A stretch of 64,000 bases of DNA, from positions 48,840 to 112,839 of the forward strand of contig WHUX01000172.1 of the NCBI GenBank assembly GCA_015179025.1, in the 5' to 3' direction. Below, piece by piece: positions 23,218 through 37,400 of this stretch. The stretch is from Terfezia claveryi. Lineage: Eukaryota; Ascomycota; Pezizomycetes; Pezizales; Pezizaceae. Within the stretch, counting starts at the first letter, position 1. Each line of letters begins with the position of its first letter. The translations under genes and the position numbers were made by a program. A model generated the notes under the pieces. That model had not been told where the DNA came from. It saw only the letters and a list, made by a program, of their open reading frames with translations, and ran no database searches.

Positions 23218-23693
23218 GATTGATGATAAAAAGTTGCTATTTTTATCGAAAGGTGAAAGAATTAGTTCTTGTCGACTGAAGTTAAAACTGTTGAAGTGTC
23301 GGGATGATGTTGGATATCGGTAATGGATGTCACAAGAATGATCGATTAAATAACACGAAGGAACAGGGTAACGCGTGTGATAAGGGCCTAAGTAAGGGAG
23401 CAGATTAGTTTACATGTGAGAGTTTTTGAAGATAAAAGAGGTGGAAAATTGCAGTGATAAAGATAGGCATGCAGACATAGATACGTGTACAGCAGCACAG
23501 CAGTTAGCAGTTTATCAGCAGAGATTGTGTATTGTTCTCCGTGCGTGTTTAGGCCATGCGTTGAGGACAGTATCACATGAATTGAACGGAATCACCTTCT
23601 ACTATTACTCTCCTTATTTTCGTTGTCTATAGTGGCTCTCACCAACCGGTCACAAAGTGCATGTTCCTCCGTTAGGAGAGAAGTGCCTCTATA

Positions 23694-24485
23694 ACGCTAT
23701 GTTGGTAGTCTGGTTACTACATTGGTAGACACTAGGTTGGATACTAAGTATAGCACTAGAATGGCACGAGACTAGACAAAGCACTAGGTTAGGTGTTGAG
23801 GAATTTAGAGCAGCTAAGTCGATACTGAGTTGGACTCGTGAGTGTGGGGTTGCTGTTGGTTGTTGTGAGGGGGTTGAAATAGCTCCAGAGGAGGGTGACA
23901 AAACCTCCTAGATGGAAGCAACTTATAAAGCCCAAAGGGAAGGTATTAGAACTCTCAGAGCTATTGGAGACCTTTCAGCGGTGGCTGAGAATGCTTGGGA
24001 AGAGAGTATTATAGCGGATTGAGGTATATGGGGGTTATAATAGTATAAATCATGGAAATATACCTAATTCTGAAAATAGCTCATTTTTGGAGTGGTGAGC
24101 GGCTTGTAATGATAGCTGACTATTTGCATATATTGTTGCTTGCTGCCCTAGAAGCTGTTTAATTATGAATATAGATGTTAGGTAAAGGGCCTTCTTATGG
24201 TGATGAGTTCACCTGCATGATACTTGCCCTATTGGGGGGGGGTTTAGGGGGGGGGGTCGGGTATGACAAGGGTCATGCTGGGGGAGGTGGTATGGAGGTA
24301 TTGAGTTGAATATGGCGGGATGTGAGAGTAACCATGTTGTAGAGCGTATTTGCTTCTATAGTGGTGAATATAGCCGGAATCAGCAGAGTCATAATATATT
24401 ACGAGATGTGGCTGGGGGTGTTGCTGCCAGGGGGTTGCAGGGATGGTCATAAGACAGTGGCTGATCACTACTAGGTTGCGAATGG
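23694..24485. mobile_element. B1 long-TIR element, right part
   Basis: Starts with the second TSD copy ACGCTA and continues as B1. The segment 23943-24485 is the inverted partner of 13110-13655. It includes a G-run (24233-24255), where the arms differ in length. It ends GGTTGCGAATGG followed by TA. Confidence 0.75.
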
Positions 24486-25280
24486 TACCCCCAGTCCCCA
24501 AAGGTGAAAGATTATGTAAATATGCTCTGAAAGAGGCCTGTACTTGCTAAACTACTTGAATTCTTTACTTACTTTAGTACTTACATACATGTAAATTACA
24601 AAAATGATATATCATAGTCTAGTGTGTCATGTCTGTATCATAACATGGCAGAACGCCATCCGCATTAAAGGTAAGAAAGTAGCTGACCACATCTACTAGA
24701 GATGAATAAGAGTATTAGGAAACCGCTTGCATGATATTGAACCTGGGTGCAGGAGTTTCACACTCAGTAGTATATGTTGAAATGGAAAATATGGTCCTTT
24801 CCCTCACGCTATATGGAAACTCGCATGAATCATGTTCAGAATTTTCTTTGATCCAGATGAATATATTTCCACTACCCCTCATCGGGTAAAGATCTTCCGC
24901 CGATACAGCCTGGGTTTCTTTCTCCATCTCGAATATCACTCATCTATGTAATGTAGGGGATATATATCTATATACGTAAGGTGCTGTAGCATAGACAATT
25001 AACATACTAAATAATTACGACTCTAGAGAAGCGAAAGAGCAGGTGGATCTGATCACCATCGTGCATGCAAGAATTGCTTTACACAAGAAGAGAGTTAAAG
25101 TCAATTTTCAACGATGATTGCTAATAATAATGAAGACATGAGGTAGTGAAGGGGAATAGCCTTGATAAATAACATGATGTCCTACAGGTAGGCTTCCAAC
25201 TGATGCATAACAAGGAAAAACAAAGCAGACATTACCCTACATTATCGGCCTCACCACACCAGGAAACTCGCACATCCCCC
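24486..25280. other. Unassigned interval
   Basis: No gene recognised. A minus-strand frame at 24715-24939 has no family motif. AT-rich with several TATA-like stretches around 24955-24985. Confidence 0.4.
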
Positions 25281-25281
25281 T

Positions 25282-25784
25282 TCAGTTAGCCGTGTCGGCG
25301 TCATTCTTATTGAGGTCTCTCAACCGGCTGGAATTACGCAATGTTTGATATGCACTGAGCATGAAATGGTCGGCAATATTGTCGTCTTGGAGAATCTCTA
25401 CTGCTCGTATACGCTGTAGTTCCGCAAACTCGGTTGACCCAAGGCGGGATTGAACTTCCGCTCGCAACTCCACGCGGTAGGACGATTTCACATTTGTAGG
25501 GACAAGGTTCCAACGCTTCGTTTGGAGCACAGGAGTGCTAGTGGTTGCGATGATACCTCGTGCAACCTCCTGCCTGGATTAGTACAACATTTGATCCCCA
25601 CATAATCTAGGCACCCACCAAAATTTGGTTGTAGGAGTCGAGTTCTATCCCCATTGTCTCCGCAAGCACAGCCCGGGGGACCTTTTTTCCACTTGAGGCT
25701 TTGGGTTTGGTCCAGGGCATATCTGCTGCTGAATACTCCGCTTTTGAAATTATCGAGCTCAGTGTGCGCGCGGGGCCCGGTCAA
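25282..25784 (-). CDS. Possible spliced or fragmentary gene, function unknown
   Basis: Two overlapping minus-strand frames (25488-25784 and 25282-25530). The downstream one has ordinary-looking charged sequence (RVELRAEVQSRLGSTEFAELQ). The upstream one has a Cys-rich patch (GCACGDNGDRTR). They could be two exons, but I cannot place a convincing intron and recognise no domain. Treat as hypothetical. Confidence 0.25.
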
Positions 25785-25789
25785 TAATA

Positions 25790-26785
25790 TTTCCTATGTA
25801 CTTATGTAAATATATCTCCACTTTCTGCAACAACGTTTTACCTAGATACCTTCCTATTGGCTAAGAACGGTCAACCAACCAGAATGCGCTGTGATATTAA
25901 AATTAACTGATATTGTATGCACTGATGCATTCATTTCAGGAGTTCGAAGTAAGCCAATTAGGTTTACATTTGATCGTGTTGGTTGTATTGGTTGTATTAA
26001 AAGGAAGGCTTGGCGTATGTACCTATCCGGGATGACGTCACCCAAAATACATTCAGCCGCATATTTTCCTCCGGGATTGCCGAGCGCCGTAGATTTACAC
26101 ATGTACATGATTGATACAATTTATTTCCTACACGCTACACATATTTCTAATGTTTAACCACCCCTCTCATTAGATAAGAGGGTAACCACTCGATTTGCAT
26201 TGCTTTGTGGGTTGAAGCGGTATTGCGTGGTGGAATTTGGCAATAGTTTGGAAGAGACTGGAGGTGATGCAGAGCAATGTGACACTTCTTGCCTAGGGAG
26301 GCGTGGTATCATTAGGACCGCAGTTGATAATCTCTTGGTATGAGTTAAGAATGTATCACAGGTATATCATTATCACGTTGGTATGTATTAGAGAGACACA
26401 TGACAATACCACCAACTTACCCAATCTGGGCATTTGGCAGTTTGGGTAGTTGGGACTTCACTAGCGGATCCGTAAGGTTAAAACCTTCGGATCTACCACT
26501 TCTTCTCTACAATAAACGAATAACAAGGTCATGCTCAAGACCTTCTAAACCCGAACGCCGTTTTGCCTACCTCACACGCCTTTTAACTCTCTTCTGTCAT
26601 CAATGAACTTTCCAAAAAGCAACCCTATCCACCTCCCATCACTGCCGTCCCTCCCGGTTAGCACCCCATCCATGCCTGGTGTGCAACCTAAAACTCTCCA
26701 CCTGCGGTGTCTCGCGGCCTGGTTAGCGACGTCATCGGTCAACCTAGCGAAGAGACGTGGGACGCAGTTGTACTGGCATGGCATA
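25790..26785. other. Unassigned interval left of a MITE
   Basis: Contains weak open frames on both strands (25854-26157). A GC-richer stretch at 26600-26785 may be an exon remnant, because the reading SEETWDAVVLAWH near the MITE insertion looks protein-like. No family recognised. Confidence 0.3.
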
Positions 26786-27219
26786 CAGTGGTGTCTCGAT
26801 ATAAGCAACCCCTGATATAAGAAACCTCTCGATATAAGAAACTATACTCCGGTCCCGCCGGAATTTGTATGGGAAAATAAGAAACCCTCGTTACTAGCAG
26901 GTTTCTTATATCGCGAGTGCAACCAGACTATGATTAGCCCGCATTGTGCGAGCCAGACTAAGCACGCATCATGCGAGTTGTTTCTTAACGAGTTTACACC
27001 ACAATACAGCATCCAAGGTGTTATTCTCCCTACATCAGCTCTAGCAAAATAGATTTTCTGTCTGAAGCGTTATAATGCCACCGAAGGTTCCCATTCGCCT
27101 TTTATACCCCACTCAGACATTTCCTAATTTTTTTTGTATGTATTTTGATATAAGAAACCTCGCGTAATAAGAAACTCGCTGCCAATCCCGATGGGGTTGC
27201 TTATATCAAGACACCACTG
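26786..27219. mobile_element. pogo/Tc1-mariner type MITE
   Basis: 434 bp with 27-bp terminal inverted repeats starting CAGTGGTGTCTCGATATAAG, one mismatch between ends, flanked by TA at 26784-26785 and 27220-27221. GATATAAGAAAC and its complement occur several times inside, as expected for subterminal binding sites. There is no coding capacity. Confidence 0.88.
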
Positions 27220-27999
27220 TACCTTGTTACGGCAGCACAACATGGATTGGCGCTGAAGGCCGTATCTGCAGCCCAGCAAGTCAACATTGTGGAAGAGACA
27301 CCCGTGCGAAAAATTGCCAAGTATCTCCTCACGGAGAGTAGGAGGGTGGCGGACCGGTTATAGACACCGGCTGCTGATGGCTCGGTCCCTGTCCTAGCTG
27401 GAAGTAGTTTCCACAGATGGGCCCCTTTCCACAAAGGTGATCGCAAACCTTGCAGTTCCCGTACCGAGTAAGCCATAACAAGCCCTGTATGTCACCATAG
27501 CAAGCGCGCTACTCTTCAAAGCAGCCAAGTCGCGCATCCCTACTACTCCATCTCAGCCCGCAAACTGTTGACTTCGCGCCGGTTGACCTTCCCTTTGCCA
27601 CACCTGCGCAGGTTGACCCAAATACGGGCCTGGGGTCCTAGTGCTGGGATCTCCGGAGGTCGAGACATTTGATGTCAACGGCCTGAGGTGGTTTGCTGGC
27701 TTGAAAGGAGTTTTCCAGCTGGGGCAAGGAAACCCCGGAATGCGAGGCTTTGAGGCGAGTTATAAAAATTGCGCCTACAACTTGGGCAGAGTTGTAAAGT
27801 ACTGGAGGGAGTGTGGTGAACGAGAGGAGCAGGATGTGGTAGAGCAGTTGGCTGCCAGAATTCTTGCTACGCCTGGGCACGAGCCGGCCTGAGTCGAGCC
27901 TCCCTCAACTCCACATTGAAGCAGGAAGCGCCGTGCATTACCATCCGTAAAACCAAAAGTATAAGTAGGTAGAGGACAGTTAGTGGGTGTTGACAGCAA
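27220..27999. other. Interval with a possible gene remnant
   Basis: Right of the MITE an open stretch reads AAQHGLALKAVSAAQQVNIV on the plus strand until a stop at about 27361. A second frame at 27641-27892 (83 codons, VETFDVNGLRWFAGLKGVFQ) ends in TGA. Neither is recognised. They may be pieces of one host or transposon gene cut by the MITE. Confidence 0.3.
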
Positions 28000-29117
28000 T
28001 TTTTTTTTTTTTTTTTTTGTTTGAAGTCTATACGTCTGTGGAGCCTAAGACTATGAGACGGACCCGATCCCGCATCTTAGAAGACTCGGTACGCCCACGG
28101 AACTATTGAAAGGTTACTGAGCGAGTGGTATCGCTGGGTATTGAATAGAGGATGCAGCGGTGGACTCTTAGTGCAGTAAAGCAGGGTAATGCGAGTGTGT
28201 GATGTTCGGTCAAGAGTAGACAGTCTTATTGAGTCTATCTAGAGAAGCTTATGGATGCATGAGTGTCCTGAGAGCTCGTATATGTAGATACGAGATCAGG
28301 GTAAGAACAATCTAAGCTGAACAGCCTAGTAACAGCAATACCGTGAGTCGCAAGCATTATGCCTGATGCGTAAGAAACATGCGAAAGCACATGTGGATAT
28401 TGATATATAGACTAGTAAGCGAAGACAGTGAATACATGTGAACAAGCGAGCATGAACATACATGTGAAGAGAAGAAATAACGCAGAGATCCGTTAGCAGG
28501 GTAACAAGCGCTCGCATTAGGTATCAGACAATACATAGCGGAGAGACTTGACTGTATGCGTAGAAAAATGGTCATTTCAACAGGGACAACGGGCCTGGCG
28601 CGCGTGGGCCTCAGTCTGGGGCTCCGCGACACTTGAGTTTATTTTATCCTCTGCGCTCTCCTTTACACTTTTTGACGTACTTTGTTCTGGCGCGGGTTTC
28701 AGTCAGGCCTCTCACGGTCACCCGCCATCTGGGCCGCTAATGACAGCATGGGGGCTCCGCGCCACTCAATTTCTACTCTATATTGGTTCTATATTTTCCG
28801 CGCGCCGGACCTGACAGAATAACTTGCCTCGTCCTGAATCCATCCGGGTTTCCAGATGGCTCCTCGTGGTCCCCTTACTGGGACCGTATAGGAGTAATGT
28901 GTATTTATTTGGGACAACGGGCTACATAATCGTCCTGCCTTCCGAGCCTAAGAAGTAACAGAAAGAACCCTTTCCTCCTCTGCCACGCCCACTGACCGGC
29001 CAGCATCCCCGTCATAAATATACCTCCGCCTCCACGCCCCTACCGGCCCTCCCCTTACATGAAACAAAGGAAATTCGTAAAAGCCCTCCGCATCCGCACT
29101 CCTCCACATACACAAGA
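28000..29117 (-). other. Possible 3' UTR and poly(A) tail of a minus-strand LINE
   Basis: A run of 19 T at 28000-28018 would be the poly(A) tail of a retroposon on the minus strand. It lies about 1.1 kb beyond the end of the LINE reading frame at 29118, long but possible for a 3' UTR. GGGACAACGGGC occurs at about 28578 and again at 28911, so a further small insertion may interrupt this interval. No gene is seen. Confidence 0.4.
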
Positions 29118-29452
29118 TCAAGGTTGAAGAAGAACCAGATCTATTGTGAGTTCTTCCCCCGTCTTTGATCTATTATAACCACCTCCTCCGGTCTCCCAAC
29201 TTCCCCACCTCCTGCCGATTTCTTCCCCGCGTAGACACACCAAGGCTACGTGCTTGACTGTCTCCACACATCGGCCACATGTTCTGCACATTGGGTCAAC
29301 AGGATCATCCAACTTGTTCCACCAGAATTGTGGATTGCCCTTGCCGGTCCTACAGTAGACATAGTTGACCCGTGCTTTCCGCTCCCACCTAACAATCCTA
29401 CCACCTCCTGCCCCCACCACTCTTCTTTCTGCCTCTTCTTTTTCTTCTCCAC
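29118..29452 (-). pseudogene. C-terminal fragment of a non-LTR retrotransposon ORF2 (Tad1-like)
   Basis: The minus-strand frame contains a CCHC-type tail, CRTCGRCVETVKHVALVC, preceded by a Trp-rich segment (NPQFWWNKL). This pattern is typical of the C-terminus of fungal LINE reverse transcriptases, after RNase H. Upstream RT is missing and replaced by FB3 from 29476, so the copy is 5'-truncated. Assignment to the Tad1 group is by pattern only. Confidence 0.65.
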
Positions 29453-29475
29453 TTCTGCTTAAGAGTGATCATCTT

Positions 29476-31135
29476 CAGCAAGAAAAGATTGGCGTCATGA
29501 CGCACCACCACGCGAGCTTGCGTCCTGTGCGTCCCATGCGTCAGGACGCCAGGCTGGACCTCAACACAATCCCGACATCATTTGGGCAACAAAAACCGTC
29601 TGGACGCCAGGCTGGATCCCAACACAATCCCGACGCCATCTGGGCAACAAAGACCGTCAAAACACTGTTTGATATAAGCTCAACGTCTGGATATAAGAGT
29701 TTGTTCTCTTCGCATCATCAACTCCATTTCCGTTGTTAACGCTATAGGTTCCATGTCTGGCGTTGCTGAACCGTGGCCCCAAATCGTTCTCACCTACTAT
29801 TCATAGCCGCTTATAGCGTGCTACTGCTGCGTTCTAACACCAGCCAGCTACGTACTGTACTCGCGATTACAATTTTTGAATATGCATGCAACGGAAATAT
29901 TAATTGTGTTCGCCAATTGTTACAAACACAGAAGTATTGAGAAATAGATAAATACACGGAACATGGGTGCGCCAACACTCGCTCTAATACTCACTGTAAT
30001 ATGCCTTTTTAACCACCCCTTCCACATCAAAGGGAGACGGCAGACATTGAACAAGGGGAGATTTCCGGAAAAATTACCTCAAGCCCTTCAAACGATGAAG
30101 TACATGCTTGTGTTGTTAACAACTGATCACCTTCACCTCTGATGATGAATGGAATGGAGAGGAGGATACTGAGTTTACTGCTACCATAGAAATCTGGAAC
30201 GTTTCCTATGCAATAGGTATTTCAGAATTAGTTTCTTATCTACGGGTTCTTATCTATGGAGTTTTTAGAATATGGGGCCTTATGGTTCAGGCTATATAGA
30301 CCATCTTGTACTAAATATCGATGCGCTGATGTGGAATTCAGTGAAGTTCGGAATAATCATCGTTATAATATTTTTTGTCTACATCTTGTTGCATGATTTA
30401 TCCTATAAGTAAGACAAATCCCAGCTATTTCTTACTTATAGGATCCAGGTAAGGTGCAAAACAGTACCTTCTTAAGCGCAGGTACTTATTTATACGCAGA
30501 TTGCTAAGTATAACTACTGGTGTTTTCGTTTCAGGTGTTTGCAAAGACTTCTACTCTAATTGTTACTGCCGATAATTTAAGAATAATCTGAAATTCTCGA
30601 TTTATTGGCATACGAAAGAGTTAACAGATCATGACTGTATTAACCTCTCAGCTCTACCTGAACCAACTTGGAATATTAGATGGAGGTCTAATCGACTGGG
30701 AAATACATGAATCTATTGCAGTCGCTGGGATAGCTCCAGCTAGGTATACCGTTATCAATACTTTTTTTGGAGGGGTAAATCAGTACTCGTAACCCTTTAT
30801 CAATACAAGTGTATTATACACCAAATTGAGTAATCATTAAAATTGCCCGTGAGCGGCACAGTGGGTATGCCGCCCGCGGGCGGCCCCGAACATATACTTA
30901 TATATATTTTCAAGGAATTCATGCTACATGCGAGAAACTTATGCTTTCGAGGCTTACTGTATATATTTATATGCAAGAAACACATGCACTGGAGGCTTAT
31001 ATGCGAGAAACTCATGTGCTCAAGGCTAATATTTATATGTTGCATGGAATTCATGCATGCGTGGCTTATATGTGTATATGTTCTGGTCCGTTGCGGAATT
31101 GCAGGGCCGTTCCGGAATAGCATATATGTACAATG
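29476..31135. mobile_element. FB3: one-armed copy of the foldback family
   Basis: Begins CAGCAAGAAAAGATTGGCGTCATGACGC. This resembles the inverted end of FB2 (CAGTAAAAAGAAATATGCATC, minus strand at about 38299). It continues with the GCGTC/GGACGCC module and with GTTAACGCTATAGGTTCCATGTCTGGCGTTGCTGAACC, which matches the FB2 arms. The AT satellite with GCGAGAAACT(T/C)ATG is at 30900-31080. The mirrored right arm is absent. The right boundary is approximate. 30000-30840 is AT-rich and non-coding. Confidence 0.65.
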
Positions 31136-31204
31136 TATGATGGCAAATTGACTGGAATCTGAGTCTTTTATATTTTATATATAACAAAGGCTCAAACCTC
31201 ACTA

Positions 31205-31438
31205 CCATTTGCAACCTAGTAGTGATCAGCCACTGTCTTATAACCATCCTTGTAACCCCCCAGCAGCAACACCTTCAGCCACATCTCATAATATATTATA
31301 ACTCTGCTGATTCCGGCTATATTCACAACTATGGAAGCAAATATGCTCAACAACATAGTTACCCTCACATCCCGCCATATTCAACTCAATACCCCCATAC
31401 CACCTCCCCCAGCATGACCATTATCATACTCGACCTTT
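31205..31438. mobile_element. B2 long-TIR element, left part
   Basis: CCATTTGCAACCTAGTAGTGATCAGCC, matching the B1 end and preceded by TA. It is interrupted by gypsy-2A. The five bases CCTTT at 31434-31438 are the left TSD of that insertion; the right copy is CCTCT. Confidence 0.75.
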
Positions 31439-31952
31439 TATCATAACCGTCCTTTCCTAGCTGGGTTTGAGAGTCAGACAGGATTCCGTCCGACTCTCAT
31501 TATTGTTGATTGATATCGTTGTTATCTCTGTTCTCGAGATAAGGGGTTTCAGGAATCTTATTCTTTCCGGTGGCCTTGGCTAGGAAGGAAGCCTGTATAT
31601 ATAGCTTGCTCTCTCCGCCCTCTCGTTAGATCCCCATCCAATGTCTTGTATATCTAATACAGGGCCTTCCTTCTCTCCACGTTAGTGAATCTCCCTTATG
31701 TATCTCCTTGTCTCGTCTTGACTCTGCAGCCCTGCTGCCCACCCCACGAACCTCCTGTCTTTGCCTTGCCTTGCCTTGTCTCTGCAGCCCTGCTACCTCC
31801 TACTACTCCTGTGTACCTCTCTTGTCCTCGCCCTCGCCCCCATCCTAGCCTTTCCCCAAATCACATACATAGCACTCCTAGATGTGCGATTTCCCCATGC
31901 TACTGCCCCGGCATACCTCTTGGTCGCCTTGTCCCTCAGAGCCCTTATTACA
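31439..31952 (+). repeat. gypsy-2A 5' LTR
   Basis: Starts TATCATAACCG, corresponding to TGTCACAACCG in the 3' LTR (two CpG/CpA-type transitions), and ends CCTTATTACA. A TATA box (TGTATATATAGC) lies near 31592. The 32-nt hairpin is 29 bases from the start. The next bases, CTACGTTGGATC, are conserved in copy B and probably hold the primer-binding site. Confidence 0.9.
31468..31499 (+). repeat. 32-nt hairpin, gypsy-2A 5' LTR
   Basis: TGAGAGTC, AG, AC, loop AGGATTCC, GT, CC, GACTCTCA. It matches the gypsy-1 hairpin at 26 of 32 positions, including the first six loop bases, although the LTRs are otherwise unrelated. Confidence 0.85.
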
Positions 31953-33231
31953 CTACGTTGGATCACTCTGATCAACCAGTACGCTCAATAGCTACTCAAG
32001 ACTCCACTCTCACTGCCAGGTTTCGAGCCTGGCAAGCCCTGCCTATTCCTATGAACCAGGCCAACTTCGGCAGTTATCGCTAGACCATTATCAACATATA
32101 CCTTGCTGCGGATGCCTTAGGCCAATGGCTGGAATCAGACATACATAAAGGCCAACAAAAATAGACCAAGACCAATGATGAGGTCACGATACTCACCGAC
32201 GACCTCCTCTCATGCCATGCCAACCTCGCCTCCTACCAAAGCAACCTTGTGACTGCCCAGAATGACTTAATCAATAAAAGAAGAACTATCCAGACTCTGA
32301 ATAGGGCCCTGGATATGATTAGAAGCCAAGTAGCACCCCAAGCACCCCAGGCACCCAAGACCCAGGATCTCCTCACCCCACTGAAGTTTAATGGCGACAG
32401 AACTTACCTAAAAGCCTAGAAAAATTCCATCAAGATCAAAGTGAATGGGGATGCTGCAAAGTTCCCTACCATTCAGCACTGATTAGCCTATGTATATGGA
32501 CTACTGGAGGGCATAGCTTTGGACTAGGTCCAACCCTATGTGCTCGATAACCACTTCAACCTCCCTGACATTGCTGCTTTATTTACAATCTTCAACCGCA
32601 CTTTTGGAGACCCATATCCCGTAGGTATGGCAACTCGTACTCTCCGAGAACTAAAACAAAGAGGACATGACCTCTCAGCGTATGTGGCTGAATTCTCAAG
32701 ATTGGTAGCAGAGGTGGAATGGAACAATTGGGTGAAGCAGGAACAATTTGAAGAAGGCCTCAATATTGAGCTCAAAAAGGCCTTCCTGCAATCTCCAGAT
32801 GTTAAAACTCTCAACAAATACATTGATCAGGCATCCAAAATAGAGCAAAAGATGGCTAGGTTGAGAGTCCAGGCCAGCGCCCCCAGTACCTATCGCCCTC
32901 CTGTTAAAACCCAGCACCTCTAGCAATAAACTCAACTCCAGAACTCTAGCCCTCAGACCCAAGCTACACCTAATAAGCTAGCCCACCCATCTCTGGTGGC
33001 GGGCGGCACTACCCCCATGGATTTATTATTAGGAAGGCCCTGCCTAACACAAGAAGAGAGGGAACATCGCCATAACAATGGATTGTATATTGCCTGTAGG
33101 AAAGGGGATCACTTTATTGCGGCTTACTCCCTTCGAAACAATCGCTCCCTCGCCATCCACACTATCTCCGATTCCCCAGTGCTCAGGATTGAGGAGCTTG
33201 ACGAGTTAGGACAAGCCCTGTCCCTTGCCTA
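31953..33231 (+). pseudogene. gypsy-2A gag remnant
   Basis: Open segments separated by stops. The capsid part is at 32540-32923 (FNRTFGDPYPVGMATRTLRE, RGHDLSAYVAEFSRL), similar to gag of Ty3/gypsy elements. The nucleocapsid zinc knuckle near 33080-33135 reads YIACRKGDHFIAAY: the first and last Cys of the CX2CX4HX4C knuckle are changed to Tyr. Copy B keeps those two Cys but has lost the second. Confidence 0.8.
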
Positions 33232-33273
33232 GTTACTGACACTAGTAAGAGACCTGCCCCAGGCCATCTATCT

Positions 33274-35418
<2,145 letters not shown>

Positions 35419-35524
35419 GTGTTAACTTGGAGATTAGGAGATCTCCCTGAGGGGGGGGATGAAATGCTAAAATACCAAAATCAGGTTGTATTGAAGCCCA
35501 AAAACCTTGATCTGGCAGCCAATG

Positions 35525-35645
35525 TCCTTGCTGATGCTGAGGCTGATGTGGAAGCTGAGGCTGAGGTTGATGTAGAAGCTGGAGCTGAGGTTGATGTGGA
35601 AGCTGAGACTGAGGTTGATACGGAAGCCGAGGCCACTATAGAAGC
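35525..35645 (+). repeat. In-frame minisatellite in the RNase H-integrase linker
   Basis: Roughly 24-36 bp units encoding [12 protein letters not shown] repeats. The same linker in copy B has only a short NVEAEAAMEAD run, and in copy C AEAEAD. The linker therefore varies in length by repeat number without loss of frame. Confidence 0.75.
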
Positions 35646-35909
35646 CGACCTCCGACAACTGGTGAGACGGGCATACTAGGATGACCTCCTGGCCAAGGAA
35701 ATTATCGCCGCAGTGGATTCTGGCCAGCGCTGCCACCCTAAGATCTCCCTAGCTGGGTGTACCGTCTAGGAAGGCCTCCTCTACTACCTCGAATGGCTGT
35801 ATGTGCCGGAAGGAGAGCTGCGCCTTCGATTGATCAATGAACACCATGACAGCCTGGTTGCAGGTCACCCTGGAGTGGCCAAAACATTAGAGCTTCTGGC
35901 CAGGGAGTA
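35646..35909 (+). pseudogene. gypsy-2A integrase zinc finger, first half
   Basis: Integrase N-terminal domain with HHDSLVAGHPGVAKTLELL, ending at REYT where FB2 is inserted. It resumes at 38307. Two in-frame stops precede the His pair. Confidence 0.85.
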
Positions 35910-36406
35910 CACAACAGCAAAAAATATATTCACGTCATGTGTTTTCCTATGTGTCTGATGCATAGGATGCATGGGACAGGAACTTACAATTAGGATGCCA
36001 AACGCTTGGTGCGCCAGCGTCGGGATACAACACTTGTGCGCACCAGCATTGGGATGCAATACTCGTACGTACCAGTGCCCAGGATGCAACACAAGTGTGC
36101 TCCCATGCCTGGGACACAACAAAAGCATGATATCACGTCTTGGACGCAACATGAAACAGGCTGCTCCTCCTCAATGCTATAAGTTCCATGTCTAGCATTG
36201 CTGAACCAGGGCTCCAAATCGCTCTCTTCTACAATGCACACCCACTCACCGCTTGTATCTATGACACTCTAACATCAGCCAGCTACGTACCACTATTGCA
36301 GCTATTGAATATGCATGGAGCAGAAATATCTATTGTATTCGCTAAAATTATTTACACAGAACTATTGAGCAATAGATATATATATAGAACATGCACTCAC
36401 TGCTTC

Positions 36407-36715
36407 AATCACTTTAACACTCACTCTAATACTCACTCTAATACTCGCTCTAATACTTGCTCTAATACTCGCCCTAATACTCGCTCTAATACTTGTTCTA
36501 ACACTCACTCTAATACTCGCTCTAACACTCGCTCTAATACTCGCTCCAATACTCGCTCTAATACTCGCTCTAATACTCACTCTAATACTCACTCCGATAA
36601 TACTTGATCCAATACTCACTCTAATACTCGCTCTAATACTCGCTCCAATACTCGCTCTAATACTGACTTTAATACTCGCCGTAATACTCGCTCCAATAGT
36701 CACTCTAATACTAGC
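36407..36715. repeat. CTCTAATACTCG 12-bp tandem array, FB2 left arm
   Basis: About 25 units of a 12-bp repeat. The inverted counterpart at 37690-37830 has about half as many units. Confidence 0.9.
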
Positions 36716-37009
36716 TGTAATGTGCTGGGATAGAGAGTGAAGGGAAAATGCATAGGAAAGGGAGGTATATATACAGGAAAACGATAGTTGCCAAGGCCGA
36801 CTGCTAAGGCCGACAATTTGGACTTTCTGAGGACAATGAGATAAGTGATAATAAGAGAAGTAGCATAACAGTGATCAATGGCGCTCAGCCCCCTTTCACC
36901 TGCGGGTGCCATACTATTCAATGCCTAGCTTGGAAATATTCATATTGGGCAATCGTAGTCATAGTATTGCGATATGTATGAAGTTCACGCTTTGTTATAT
37001 GTTTCGTAA

Positions 37010-37400
37010 GAATTCATGCATTCATGGGCTTATATATATATATACACGAGAAACTCATGCTTTTGGAGACTTATATATATATATGCAAGAAACTCATACT
37101 TTTGTAGACATATTTGCCCACGACTGTATGGATTTCTTATATATATGTATATATATGTCTCCAAAAGCACGAGTTTCTCGCACATATATATATATATATG
37201 CACGCGAATGCATGGATTTCTCGCATATATATATATATGTTCTCAAAAGCATGAGTTTCTCGCACATATATATATAAGTCTCCAAAAGCACGAGTTTCTC
37301 GTACATATATATATATATATGTACGCGAATGCATAGATTTCTTGCATATATATATATATGTCCCCAAAAGCACGAGTTTCTCGCACATATATATAAGTTC
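37010..37400. repeat. AT satellite at the axis of FB2
   Basis: (TA)n separated by GCGAGAAACTCATGCTTTTGGAGA-type units, inverted at about 37130. It is clearly related to the FB1 satellite, with period 38-45 bp. Confidence 0.88.

Larger units (their letters stand above)
14170..23693 (+). mobile_element. gypsy-1: complete Ty3/gypsy LTR retrotransposon with an extra 3' ORF
   Basis: A 9,524-bp element with 840- and 838-bp LTRs, a six-base TSD, and the order gag, protease, reverse transcriptase, RNase H, integrase, extra ORF, polypurine tract, LTR. The integrase tail has a GPY/F-type segment (RWLGPYRIRDL) and no chromodomain, so this family differs from gypsy-2. Gag and RT contain frame changes and the element is probably not autonomous now. 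The LTRs differ at about 11 positions by eye, all transitions, so the insertion is recent relative to gypsy-2A. Confidence 0.95.
22856..23693 (+). repeat. gypsy-1 3' LTR
   Basis: 838 bp, matching 14170-15009. The differences I could see are a T-run length change and about 11 transitions, seven of them C/T or G/A at CpG. Confidence 0.92.

Noticed and set aside
26603..26815. Gene starting at 26603 and running into the MITE
   Set aside because: The frame ends within the MITE terminal repeat and no family motif is seen; kept only as a possible remnant.
28020..28180. 5S rRNA or tRNA-derived SINE next to the T run
   Set aside because: The minus strand has GGATCGGGTCC, vaguely like a B-box, but no A-box at the right distance and no 5S signature.
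36188..36703. Asn/Thr/Ser and Ile/Ser repeat proteins on both strands
   Set aside because: These are the 12-bp CTCTAATACTCG array translated; both strands are equally open.
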